Shown here in pieces: positions 1-6,821 of a stretch of 8,774 nucleotides of DNA. The translations under genes were made by a program, and so were the position numbers. The notes beneath the pieces are model-generated. The model searched no databases. It was not told the origin of the DNA and worked only from the letters and a program-made list of their open reading frames with translations. Location: assembly GCA_003563375.1 (NCBI GenBank), contig PWSB01000105.1, forward strand, positions 1-8,774, given 5' to 3'. Source of the stretch: Actinomycetota bacterium. Its GTDB lineage: Bacteria; Actinomycetota; Humimicrobiia; Humimicrobiales; Humimicrobiaceae. Numbering within the stretch: position 1 is the first letter of the stretch; each line of letters starts with the position of its first letter.

Positions 1-165
1 GGGATAAGGCTTCAGGAAGATGGCAAAGACGACCAGAAAAGGACAGCCGGCCCCCAGCAGGCCATAGAGGACGGGGCGGATTTCTTAATAGTAGGCCGTT
101 CAATTACAGGAAAAGCAGATATTGGGGAAGCTATAGATAGATTTTTACAAATATTGAAAGGGTGA
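1..165 (+). CDS. pyrF: Orotidine 5'-phosphate decarboxylase, C-terminal part (truncated by window start)
   Basis: This is the last 54 residues of OMP decarboxylase, the cytoplasmic TIM-barrel enzyme that converts OMP to UMP in the final step of de novo pyrimidine synthesis. The reading frame is open from base 1 and ends at TGA 163-165. The fragment begins GIRLQEDGKDDQKR, the conserved strand-loop after the phosphate-binding Pro-Gly-Ile-Arg. It then has TAGPQQAIEDGADFLIVGRSIT, containing the V-G-R-x-I-T phosphate-binding signature. This pattern fits the short bacterial type-1 PyrF (usually about 230-240 residues), not the longer type-2 enzyme of mycobacteria. The catalytic Lys-Asp cluster lies outside the window. 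pyrE follows after 8 bp, so the two are surely co-transcribed. Identification is firm; only the N-terminus is missing. Confidence 0.93.
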   Translation, partial: GIRLQEDGKDDQKRTAGPQQAIEDGADFLIVGRSITGKADIGEAIDRFLQILKG

Positions 166-173
166 TATAAAAA

Positions 174-773
174 ATGATAAAGGTAATAAAACAGAATCCC
201 AATATAAATGTACTGAAAATGATGGAAAAATCGGGAGCCGTACTTGAAGGCCATTTCAAGCTTACCTCAGGATACCACAGTGCTCATTACCTGCAATGCG
301 CTAAACTGCTACAGCATCCAGACCTTGCCCATATACTGGCCGATGAAACCAAGCATGTGCTTGGGCAGAGTGTCGATATCGAAGGGATCGATATGGTCAT
401 CTCCCCGGCAATAGGGGGCATCATATTCGGCTACATGCTTGCTTACAGGATAGGCACAGATATGATCTATGCTGAGAGGAAAGGCAACAAGATGGAGCTT
501 AGGAGGGGATTCGGGATAGAAGAAAAAAGCAAGGCCATTATAGCAGAAGACGTTATCACCACCGGGGGATCAGTAAAAGAGGTGATGGAAATCTGCAGGC
601 AAAACAGGGCTGAAGTCATAGCAGTCACCAGTATTGTAGACCGTTCACAAGGTGTTGATTTCGGGGTCCCTTACAAGTTTCTGATCCAGCTGGAGATCGA
701 TAATTTTTTACCCTCAGAATGCAGCATGTGTACCGGGGGCGTGCCCTTGGATATCCCGGGAAGCAGAAAATGA
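174..773 (+). CDS. pyrE: Orotate phosphoribosyltransferase, Thermus-type subfamily
   Basis: This cytoplasmic enzyme of 199 residues makes OMP from orotate and PRPP, the step before PyrF. EGHFKLTSGYHS (25-36) is the N-terminal orotate/PRPP region. ISPAIGGIIFGYMLA follows at 76-90, and AERK with Lys103 is the flexible-loop base region. IIAEDVITTGGSV (122-134) is the type I phosphoribosyltransferase PRPP loop with its two acidic residues. The C-terminus carries a Cys183-x2-Cys186 pair followed by GGVPLDIPGSRK. From memory, this ending is typical of the Thermus-type PyrE subfamily (TIGR01367) and absent from the enterobacterial type. The ATG at 174 lies 11 bases after the GGG of AAAGGGTGA, which overlaps the pyrF stop. 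It gives about 10 residues more than family members usually have. A shorter product from Met16 or Met17 is possible but has no better ribosome site. Confidence 0.95.
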   Translation: MIKVIKQNPNINVLKMMEKSGAVLEGHFKLTSGYHSAHYLQCAKLLQHPDLAHILADETKHVLGQSVDIEGIDMVISPAIGGIIFGYMLAYRIGTDMIYAERKGNKMELRRGFGIEEKSKAIIAEDVITTGGSVKEVMEICRQNRAEVIAVTSIVDRSQGVDFGVPYKFLIQLEIDNFLPSECSMCTGGVPLDIPGSRK

Positions 774-785
774 TCTTATTGCAGA

Positions 786-813
786 TTGAAATTGCCTCAT
801 TATTAGGTATACT
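786..813 (+). promoter_or_regulatory. Predicted sigma70/SigA-type promoter upstream of mihF
   Basis: The only sizeable intergenic gap (774-843, 70 bp) holds TTGAAA at 786-791 and TATACT at 808-813, separated by 16 bp. Each hexamer matches consensus at 5 of 6 positions. Initiation about 7 bases downstream would give a leader of roughly 23 nt, which just contains the mihF ribosome site GAAAGG (832-837). A weaker overlapping alternative is TTGCCT 792-797 with TATAAG 816-821 (18-bp spacer). This would let the mihF-to-rsmB genes be transcribed independently of the pyr genes. No terminator-like hairpin with a T run is visible after pyrE, so read-through from pyrE is also likely. This is a sequence match only. 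Confidence 0.5.
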
Positions 814-843
814 CTTATAAGTCAAATCTAAGAAAGGCAGGCT

Positions 844-1164
844 ATGTCTTTGAATAATTTAAACCCATCGACAAGAAAAAAAGGGCTAATAAAAGCAAGA
901 CAGATAAGAAAAAACAGGGCAGAAATCAAGAAAAACCTAAAACAGGGCAATATCGACTTGAAAACTGTATTTTCTGACCAAAAGATATTCAGCCAGGTCT
1001 ACGGGATGAGGATCGTAGACCTTATAAGCTCTCTTCCCGGCATAGGAAGGGTAAAAGCGGAGAACATAATGTCAGAAAAGCTGGACATAAGCCTTGTAAA
1101 AAAAACGGGGGGGCTGGGCAAAAGGCAAAAAGAGAGGTTTTTTAGTCATTTCAGGATAGGTTAG
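844..1164 (+). CDS. mihF: Integration host factor, actinobacterial type (mIHF), nucleoid-associated DNA-binding protein
   Basis: This is a 106-residue basic protein, close to the roughly 105 residues of mycobacterial mIHF. The Lys/Arg-rich N-terminal helix runs from residue 11 to about 33 (RKKGLIKARQIRKNRAEIKK). It is followed by MRIVDLISSLPGIGRVKAEN (55-74), whose LPGIGRVKAENIM is the helix-two-turn-helix DNA-contact motif of this family. The end, GGLGKRQKERFF (89-100), matches the conserved GLGxxQ segment. mIHF binds and bends DNA and shapes the nucleoid; it is unrelated in fold to the HU/IHF heterodimer of proteobacteria. Its position immediately before gmk is diagnostic and is the same as in Mycobacterium and Streptomyces. 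The start is supported by GAAAGG at 832-837, 6 bases before the ATG. The gene contains an A8-C-G7 tract at 1098-1113, but the frame is intact. Confidence 0.9.
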   Translation: MSLNNLNPSTRKKGLIKARQIRKNRAEIKKNLKQGNIDLKTVFSDQKIFSQVYGMRIVDLISSLPGIGRVKAENIMSEKLDISLVKKTGGLGKRQKERFFSHFRIG

Positions 1165-1169
1165 AAAAT

Positions 1170-1733
1170 ATGGCAAAAGGAAGACTTTTTATTATATCCG
1201 GGCCTTCAGGGGCAGGCAAGAGCACCCTTATAAATGATGTCCTAAAAGATCTTAGGGATTTTGAAAAATCCCTATCATTTACCACCCGGCCTATCAGGGA
1301 TAATGAGAAGATGGGAAAGCATTACCGCTTCGTCTCTCAAAAGGATTTTAAAAAATTAATAGAAGAAGACAAGTTTTTGGAATGGGCGTCTTATTGCGGG
1401 CATCTTTACGGTACACCCTCTGAATCTGTGGACAAGAAACTAAAAGAGGGCAAAAACGTCATATTAGAGATAGACGTGCAGGGCGCTATGCAGGTAAAGG
1501 AAAAGGTAAAAGACGTCTATATGATATTCATCACCCCCACCTGCCTCTCAGAAGCCAGGGAGAGGCTTAGAAGAAGGGGGACGGACGTCGATGAAGAGAT
1601 AGAAAAACGGATAGCAGCCGGGTCAGAAGAGATGGAATCTAAAAAATACTATGATTGCATAATCGTCAATAATAATTATAATGAAGCTTTGTTAAACTTA
1701 AAAGAAGAACTAAACCGGGAAAAAGGGAGGTAG
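1170..1733 (+). CDS. gmk: Guanylate kinase
   Basis: This cytoplasmic enzyme of 187 residues phosphorylates GMP to GDP with ATP, and is essential for GTP, dGTP and (p)ppGpp pools. The P-loop is GPSGAGKST (11-19). The GMP-binding domain includes SFTTRPIRDNEKMGKHYRFV (36-55) and EWASYCGHLYGT (71-82). VILEIDVQGAMQVK (97-110) is the next conserved strand. RLRRRGTD (132-139) with EKRI (145-148) forms the lid, and YDCIIVNN (161-168) completes the fold. The length is slightly short of the usual 200-210 residues, only at the C-terminus. The ATG at 1170 follows the mihF stop by 5 bp, with GGATAGG (1154-1160) inside mihF as the likely ribosome site. gmk next to rpoZ is one of the most widely conserved bacterial gene pairs. 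All catalytic parts are present. Confidence 0.97.
   Translation: MAKGRLFIISGPSGAGKSTLINDVLKDLRDFEKSLSFTTRPIRDNEKMGKHYRFVSQKDFKKLIEEDKFLEWASYCGHLYGTPSESVDKKLKEGKNVILEIDVQGAMQVKEKVKDVYMIFITPTCLSEARERLRRRGTDVDEEIEKRIAAGSEEMESKKYYDCIIVNNNYNEALLNLKEELNREKGR
1726..1730 (+). promoter_or_regulatory. Strong ribosome binding site that fixes the TTG start of rpoZ
   Basis: GGAGG at 1726-1730, within AGGGAGG at the very end of gmk, lies 7 bases before TTG 1738. No ATG occurs in this frame until about residue 41, inside the conserved domain, so this site plus TTG is the only sensible start for the omega subunit. Confidence 0.75.
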
Positions 1734-1737
1734 GAGC

Positions 1738-1977
1738 TTGTCTAGGATACCATATGTAGATACTTATATTAAAAAAATAGATAATAAATATACCTTATGT
1801 ATAGCAGTAGCAAAAAGAGCAAGGGAACTTGGGACCTATTTTTCTGCAAAAAGGAACATGGAAAGGGTAAATGTAGTCCCGCCTCTGGTAGATATAGAAA
1901 GCAGAGACCCCTTAGAGATCGCATTAAATGAGCTAAAAGAGGGTAGCTTAAGTTATATCAGGACTGACAGACAATAG
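1738..1977 (+). CDS. rpoZ: DNA-directed RNA polymerase omega subunit
   Basis: This 79-residue protein binds the beta' subunit and helps assemble and stabilise RNA polymerase. The conserved core is IDNKYTLCIAVAKRARELG (14-32), the hallmark stretch in which the AKRAR helix packs against beta'. The second helix region, PLEIALNELKEGSLSYI (58-74), matches the family pattern of a conserved E-I-A-x-x-E-L-x-x-G segment. The start codon is TTG at 1738, supported by an excellent ribosome site. It follows gmk after 4 bp. Its stop TAG (1975-1977) directly abuts the ATG of coaBC, with no gap, suggesting coupled termination and re-initiation. Omega is sometimes linked to ppGpp response in other bacteria; nothing here tests that. 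The protein is small, but the motif and the gmk-rpoZ-coaBC order make the call firm. Confidence 0.93.
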   Translation: MSRIPYVDTYIKKIDNKYTLCIAVAKRARELGTYFSAKRNMERVNVVPPLVDIESRDPLEIALNELKEGSLSYIRTDRQ

Positions 1978-3192
1978 ATGTCACAAATAAAAGGAAAAAA
2001 AATCGTCCTTGCCGTAACCGGCTCAATCGCTGCCTACAAGGCAGCCTATTTATGCAGTTTGCTAAAAAAAAGAGGTGCGGATATTTATCCGGTCATGACC
2101 CCGAATGCCACTTTTTTTCTAGGGCCTGCCACTTTAAGCTCTCTAGCTGGAAACAAGACCATAGTAAGGCAGTATGAACAGGGTGAAAAGATATACCATA
2201 TCTCACTTGCCCGAAGCGCGGATGCCGTGGTCATAGCCCCGGCCAGCGCAAATACAATATCAAAGCTTGCCAGAGGCATCTGTGATAATTTTTTGACTAC
2301 CACTGCCCTCTCCGCAGATTGCCCGGTACTCATAGCGCCTGCTATGAACCATAGGATGTACCTGGAAGATTCTGTTAGGGAGAACATAAAAATACTGAGC
2401 GGTACAGGAAAATATTTGTTTATAGGCCCCCAGACAGGAGACCTTGCCTGTGGAGAAAAGGGTTTGGGCAAGATGTCGGAACCCGAGGCTATTGCAGACC
2501 GGTTATGTTTTCTGCTGGTTCGCGGAAAAGACCTTGAAGGCAAAAAGGTGCTTATCAGTGCGGGGGGTACCAGGGAGTATATAGACCCTGTAAGGTATAT
2601 ATCGAACCTCTCCAGCGGAAAAATGGGAGCAGCCCTGGCAGAAGAAGCAGCCTTTAGGGGTGCGGATAGGGTAGTCCTGGTCACTGCTTCCGGGGAGCCC
2701 AATTCGGGCAGGGTTGAAAAGATCAAGGTGCAGACCTCAAAAGAGATGAAAGAGAAAATGCTTGATTTTTTTGATGATGCAGACATCACAATAATGGCTG
2801 CAGCTGTATCAGATATCGTACCTGAACAAAGTTTTGACTACAAGTTAACCAAAAAAGATGATATATTATCAAAATTAAAATTTAAACTTAACCAAAATAT
2901 ATTAAACATTTTGGCTTCGGAAAAAAAACCGGGGCAGCTTCTGGTTGGTTTTGCTGCTGAATACGGATTGGATATGGAAAATGTCCAAAATAAGAAAAAA
3001 AATAATATAGATGCGGTCATAGCCAATGATATATCCAGAAAAGACTCCGGGATGGGAAGCGAATACAATGAGGTTACTATGCTTATCGGTGACGGCCGGG
3101 CGGGAAAGTTAGAAAAAGCAAAAAAAAGGATCATAGCCAGAAAGATCTGGGACAGCTTGATCGAAAATCTTATAGACAAGGGAAAGACTTAA
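1978..3192 (+). CDS. coaBC: Bifunctional phosphopantothenoylcysteine decarboxylase / phosphopantothenate-cysteine ligase
   Basis: This fused enzyme of 404 residues carries out two successive steps of CoA synthesis: CTP-dependent joining of cysteine to 4'-phosphopantothenate (CoaB) and FMN-dependent decarboxylation (CoaC). The N-terminal CoaC flavoprotein (about 1-180) shows VTGSIAAYKA (13-22), the active-site His74 in YHISLA, PASANTI (88-94), PAMN (121-124) and the substrate flap LACGEKGLGKM with Cys158. The C-terminal CoaB domain (about 187-400) shows VLISAGGTREYIDPVRYISN (191-210) followed by LSSGKMG, AAAVSDIVP (274-282), Lys289 in KLTKK and LLVGFAAE (321-328). From memory, Asn210 and Lys289 fall at the same numbers as the key E. 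coli residues. The usual NPDIL motif reads NQNIL (305-309), a divergence. The ATG touches the rpoZ stop and has only a weak ribosome site, so expression is probably coupled to rpoZ. Confidence 0.96.
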   Translation: MSQIKGKKIVLAVTGSIAAYKAAYLCSLLKKRGADIYPVMTPNATFFLGPATLSSLAGNKTIVRQYEQGEKIYHISLARSADAVVIAPASANTISKLARGICDNFLTTTALSADCPVLIAPAMNHRMYLEDSVRENIKILSGTGKYLFIGPQTGDLACGEKGLGKMSEPEAIADRLCFLLVRGKDLEGKKVLISAGGTREYIDPVRYISNLSSGKMGAALAEEAAFRGADRVVLVTASGEPNSGRVEKIKVQTSKEMKEKMLDFFDDADITIMAAAVSDIVPEQSFDYKLTKKDDILSKLKFKLNQNILNILASEKKPGQLLVGFAAEYGLDMENVQNKKKNNIDAVIANDISRKDSGMGSEYNEVTMLIGDGRAGKLEKAKKRIIARKIWDSLIENLIDKGKT

Positions 3193-3209
3193 AAAAACAG
3201 GGGGCAAAC

Positions 3210-4415
3210 ATGTCAAAGAAAGGTTCTTACTTATTTACATCGGAATCAGTAACTGAAGGCCATCCGGATAAAATGGCTGACCAGATATCGGATGCTATTC
3301 TGGATACGATAATCGTTGACGATCCGAAATGCAGGACAGCCATAGAGACTCTTTTAAAAACAGGGCTTGTAGTGGTAGCTGGCGAGGTTACTACCGAGAC
3401 CTATGTAGAGATACCGGATATAGTAAGAGAGACCATAAAAGAAATCGGGTATACCCGCGCAAAATACGGTTTTGATTATGAGACCTGCGGAGTCGTGGTC
3501 TCCATAGGCAAGCAGTCTCCAAACATAGCCCAGGGAGTAGACAAGGCTTATGAAGCAAGAAAGGGCAATGGTTACGAGGATGAGATCGACTACCAGGGCG
3601 CCGGCGACCAGGGCATGATGTTTGGTTTTGCATGCACAGAGACAGAGGAATACATGCCCCTGCCGATTCTTTTGGCCCATAAGCTCGCACATAGGCTTTC
3701 AGAGGTGAGAAAAGCAGGAATACTCCCTTATCTTAGGCCGGACGGAAAATCCCAGGTTACTGTAAGATATGAAAACGGTAAGCCCCTTCATGTGGAGACT
3801 ATTGTGTTATCGACCCAGCATGCTCCGGATATAGACATCGAGACCCAGATAGCCCCGGACCTAAAGGAATTCGTGGTAAAGCCCATTATTGCTGATGAGC
3901 TGCTTTCAAAAGACCTCAAATTATATGTCAACCCAACAGGAAGTTTTACCATTGGCGGCCCCATGGGTGATACCGGCCTTACCGGAAGGAAGATAATCGT
4001 GGATACCTATGGCGGTGCAGCAAGGCACGGCGGAGGCGCTTTTTCAGGGAAGGACCCTTCAAAAGTAGACAGGTCCGCGACCTATGCCGCTAGACACGCG
4101 GCAAAAAATCTTGTAGCAGCAGGCGCAGCGGACAGGCTGGAAATAGAGATAGCCTATGCGATAGGCGTGTCCCATCCTGTGTCCATCATGGTAGAGACAT
4201 TCGGCACCGAAAATGTGGATACAAACAAGATAGAGAAAGCAGTACATGAGATATTCGACCTGAGGCCGGGGGCTATTATAAGAGATCTTGATCTTCTGAG
4301 GCCTATCTATAAGAAAACAGCCAAATATGGGCATTTCGGCCAGCATGACAGGGATTTTACATGGGAAAAGCTGGATAAGGTAGAGGACATAAAAAGCCTG
4401 CTGGGATTAAAATAA
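3210..4415 (+). CDS. metK: S-adenosylmethionine synthetase (methionine adenosyltransferase)
   Basis: This cytoplasmic enzyme of 401 residues makes SAM from methionine and ATP. FTSESVTEGHPDKMADQISD (9-28) is the N-terminal ATP/metal region with the GHPDK His. GAGDQG (130-135) is the first family signature. GRKIIVDTYGG (259-269) and GGGAFSGKDPSKVDRS (274-289) are the second, with the catalytic Lys and Asp. IGVSHPVSI (318-326) and the C-terminal HFGQHDRDFTWEK (375-387) are also standard. Length is normal for bacterial MetK. The ATG at 3210 has a G-rich run GGGGG (3200-3204) 5 bases before it, so the start is reasonable. The 17-bp gap to coaBC leaves no room for the SAM riboswitch often found before metK in Firmicutes. 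metK between coaBC and priA is the actinobacterial arrangement. SAM made here serves RsmB further along the same run. Confidence 0.97.
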   Translation: MSKKGSYLFTSESVTEGHPDKMADQISDAILDTIIVDDPKCRTAIETLLKTGLVVVAGEVTTETYVEIPDIVRETIKEIGYTRAKYGFDYETCGVVVSIGKQSPNIAQGVDKAYEARKGNGYEDEIDYQGAGDQGMMFGFACTETEEYMPLPILLAHKLAHRLSEVRKAGILPYLRPDGKSQVTVRYENGKPLHVETIVLSTQHAPDIDIETQIAPDLKEFVVKPIIADELLSKDLKLYVNPTGSFTIGGPMGDTGLTGRKIIVDTYGGAARHGGGAFSGKDPSKVDRSATYAARHAAKNLVAAGAADRLEIEIAYAIGVSHPVSIMVETFGTENVDTNKIEKAVHEIFDLRPGAIIRDLDLLRPIYKKTAKYGHFGQHDRDFTWEKLDKVEDIKSLLGLK

Positions 4416-4433
4416 GCTAAATATTGCCCATGT

Positions 4434-6806
4434 ATGAATAATAAAAAAAGATACGCTGAGGTTATATTAAGCACATCCAGCCTGGAGCTGGACCATCCTT
4501 TTGATTATATTATCCCTCCAGAGCTTTTTGGAGACATACGTGTAGGGACTGTGGTCTTGGTGCCTTTCCAGTCCAGGCTGGCCACAGGATATGTGGTCAG
4601 GCTGAAGAGACAGACCGCTATAGAAAATGCCCTGTTAAAAGAAATAAGGCAGGCAGTGATAAGCTCCCCTGTCTTTAGCAAAGAGACCCTAAAACTTATA
4701 TACTGGATGTCCTTCTATTACCTGCAGCCTGTAGGCAGAACAGCAAGCCTTTTCCTTCCTCCGGGGGGGCAGGTAAAAACAGAAAAAATATGGGTCCGGA
4801 AAGGATGCAAGGCAGAAGATATCACATTTCCCGTTGCCCACCACAAGATACAAAAAGACAAAAGTCTAAAGAAAAGGATAGAAGGCCTTAAAAAACAAGG
4901 GCTGGTGGAGGCCGCATACAGGCTCTCAAAACCCAAGGCAACCTTAAGGTATGAAGATATTGTCCACATAAACAACGGCAATGTTTTTGATATAAAAGAT
5001 ATAAAAGGGCCTGCCCAGAAAAGGATTCTAGAATATCTTCAAAAAAACGGCCCTGGCCCCAAGAGAAAAGTCCTAAAAGGTTCAAGCGCAAGTATTGCCA
5101 GCTTAAGGTCGCTTGCCCAAAAAGGAATATTGCTCATAAAAAAAGAAAGGGCAAAAAGGGTTTTCAGGTATGAGGCAGCTTGCGAAGATGAAAGGCTTCA
5201 AGCAAACAAACACCAGAAGATTTGCCTCCAAGAGATCCGGAAAGGGCTTGCCGGGGGCAGGTTCTGTGCTTTTCTGATAGAAGGAGTTGCCGGCAGCGGA
5301 AAGACAAAAGTATATATCGATGCCTGCAAAGAGGCCGTAAATAGAGGAAAGAGGGCATTGGTTCTGACCCCGGAAATATCACTTACCCCCCAGCTTTTTT
5401 CAAGGTTTGAAAGTGTTTTTAAAGAAAAGGTGTGCATATATCATTCGAATATGGGGACCGCTGAAAGGTATGAGAGCTGGATGGGCATAGCAGATGATGA
5501 ATACCAGATCGTCATCGGTACCCGTTCTGCTGCTTTTACCCCCATAAAGGACCTGGGCATAATAATACTGGATGAGGAGCATGACCCCTCCTATAAAGAG
5601 AGTTCAAAGGTCAGGTATAATACGGGGGATGTGGCAGTCAGGCTGGGAAAGATTTTGAATATACCCGTAGTTTTTGGAAGTGCTACCCCTTCTGTGACCC
5701 TAAGATACAGAGCAGAACAAGATGTTGATTTTACCCTGTTGAAGATGCCTGAGAAAGCAAGTTTTTCCTTTAAGGTCCAAAGGGAGGCCATCGACCTAAA
5801 AAAGGAGCCCTTTGACCAGAACCCGGTGGTATCCAAAAAGCTGCACAAAGCCATAAGAGAAGAGATAGATAAAAAAAATAAGGTCATCGTCTTTTTAAAC
5901 AAGAGGGGGTACAGCAATTTTATTATATGCAATTCTTGCGGCTATGTCCCTAAGTGCCCGGCCTGCAGCCTTTCCTTTAAATACCACATAGGCCCAAACC
6001 TGCTGCTCTGCCACCATTGCGCAAAAGAGATAGCTTTTGAAAAAAAATGCGCTAAATGCGGCAAGGAGAACATCCTTTTGAGGGGTACAGGGATACAGAA
6101 GGTGGAAAGGCAGCTAAAACTGAGGTTTGATGTACCTGTGTACAGGATGGATTCAGATTCAACCGCCAGAAAAAAATCACACCAAAAGATATTAAACAGG
6201 TTCACTTCTGTATCGCCTTCCATACTGCTTGGAACCCAGATGATAGCAAAGGGGCTGGATATAGAAGATGTCACCCTGGTGGGAATAATAAACTGTGACC
6301 CTATGCTGGAACTGCCTGACTATCATATGAATGAGAGGGTCTATCAGCTTATCTGCCAGGTAGCAGGGAGAGCAGGCAGAAAAGCCAAAAAGGGGAGGGT
6401 GCTGCTCCAGACTTACAACCCCGGCCACGAGGTAATAAAATGTTTTCTTGATGGAGATTATGACAGGTTTTATTCAATGGAGTTAAAAAACCGGAAAGAA
6501 CTTTTCTATCCTCCTTTTTCTAAGGTTATAAACATAATAGTATCAGGCAAAACTGAACAAAAGGTAAAGAAGGATTGCATGAATCTATTTACAGAAATAA
6601 ATAAAATAATTAAAATGGAGGATAATCTTTTAGGGCCTGCTCCGTCGCCTTTTTACAGGATTAACCATTTCTACAGGTGGCATGTTATAATTAAAACCGC
6701 CAAGGCAGAGAGGATGATTGCAAGGCTGAACAGGCTTGTAAAAAATTTTAAAAAGGATGAAGCAAGCAAGCTTATAGTGGATGTAGAGCCTGCCTGGATA
6801 CTTTGA
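4434..6806 (+). CDS. priA: Replication restart (primosomal) helicase PriA, with complete helicase and zinc motifs
   Basis: This 790-residue protein recognises stalled or collapsed replication forks, remodels them by 3'-5' unwinding and loads the replicative helicase. The 3'-DNA-binding domain lies near 6-110 (YAEVILSTSSLELDHPFDY). The helicase core has Walker A GVAGSGKT (284-291), LTPEISLTPQ (311-320), Walker B DEEH (380-383), FGSATPS (414-420) and motif VI QVAGRAGR (642-649). Eight cysteines bind two zincs: 499, 502, 508, 511, 526, 529, 539 and 542. RGTGIQKVERQL, RMDSDST and LLGTQMIAKGLD are further family blocks. The terminal DVEPAWIL replaces the usual Asp-Val-Asp-Pro by DVEP. Mycobacterial PriA, in the same gene position, is known to lack recognisable helicase motifs; this one does not. 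The ATG is the only start in frame after the metK stop and has no clear ribosome site, so coupling to metK is likely. Confidence 0.97.
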   Translation: MNNKKRYAEVILSTSSLELDHPFDYIIPPELFGDIRVGTVVLVPFQSRLATGYVVRLKRQTAIENALLKEIRQAVISSPVFSKETLKLIYWMSFYYLQPVGRTASLFLPPGGQVKTEKIWVRKGCKAEDITFPVAHHKIQKDKSLKKRIEGLKKQGLVEAAYRLSKPKATLRYEDIVHINNGNVFDIKDIKGPAQKRILEYLQKNGPGPKRKVLKGSSASIASLRSLAQKGILLIKKERAKRVFRYEAACEDERLQANKHQKICLQEIRKGLAGGRFCAFLIEGVAGSGKTKVYIDACKEAVNRGKRALVLTPEISLTPQLFSRFESVFKEKVCIYHSNMGTAERYESWMGIADDEYQIVIGTRSAAFTPIKDLGIIILDEEHDPSYKESSKVRYNTGDVAVRLGKILNIPVVFGSATPSVTLRYRAEQDVDFTLLKMPEKASFSFKVQREAIDLKKEPFDQNPVVSKKLHKAIREEIDKKNKVIVFLNKRGYSNFIICNSCGYVPKCPACSLSFKYHIGPNLLLCHHCAKEIAFEKKCAKCGKENILLRGTGIQKVERQLKLRFDVPVYRMDSDSTARKKSHQKILNRFTSVSPSILLGTQMIAKGLDIEDVTLVGIINCDPMLELPDYHMNERVYQLICQVAGRAGRKAKKGRVLLQTYNPGHEVIKCFLDGDYDRFYSMELKNRKELFYPPFSKVINIIVSGKTEQKVKKDCMNLFTEINKIIKMEDNLLGPAPSPFYRINHFYRWHVIIKTAKAERMIARLNRLVKNFKKDEASKLIVDVEPAWIL

Positions 6807-6821
6807 GGAGGAAGAGTCAGT

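Noticed and set aside
735..780. Possible terminator at the 3' end of pyrE (GGGGGC...GCCC and CCCGGG stretches)
   Set aside because: The G/C arms leave only a two-base loop, lie inside the coding region and lack a T run, so an intrinsic terminator is not supported.
2085..2789. Long open frame (234 codons) on the - strand inside coaBC
   Set aside because: It lies wholly antisense to a clearly coding coaBC, its translation shows no recognisable domain, and it looks like a shadow of the codon bias of the real gene.
3193..3209. SAM riboswitch before metK
   Set aside because: The gap is only 17 bp and metK lies within an operon; there is no space for any known SAM riboswitch class.
4416..4433. 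Separate promoter or ribosome site for priA
   Set aside because: The 18 bp (GCTAAATATTGCCCATGT) contain no Shine-Dalgarno match and are too short for a promoter; translational coupling with metK is simpler.
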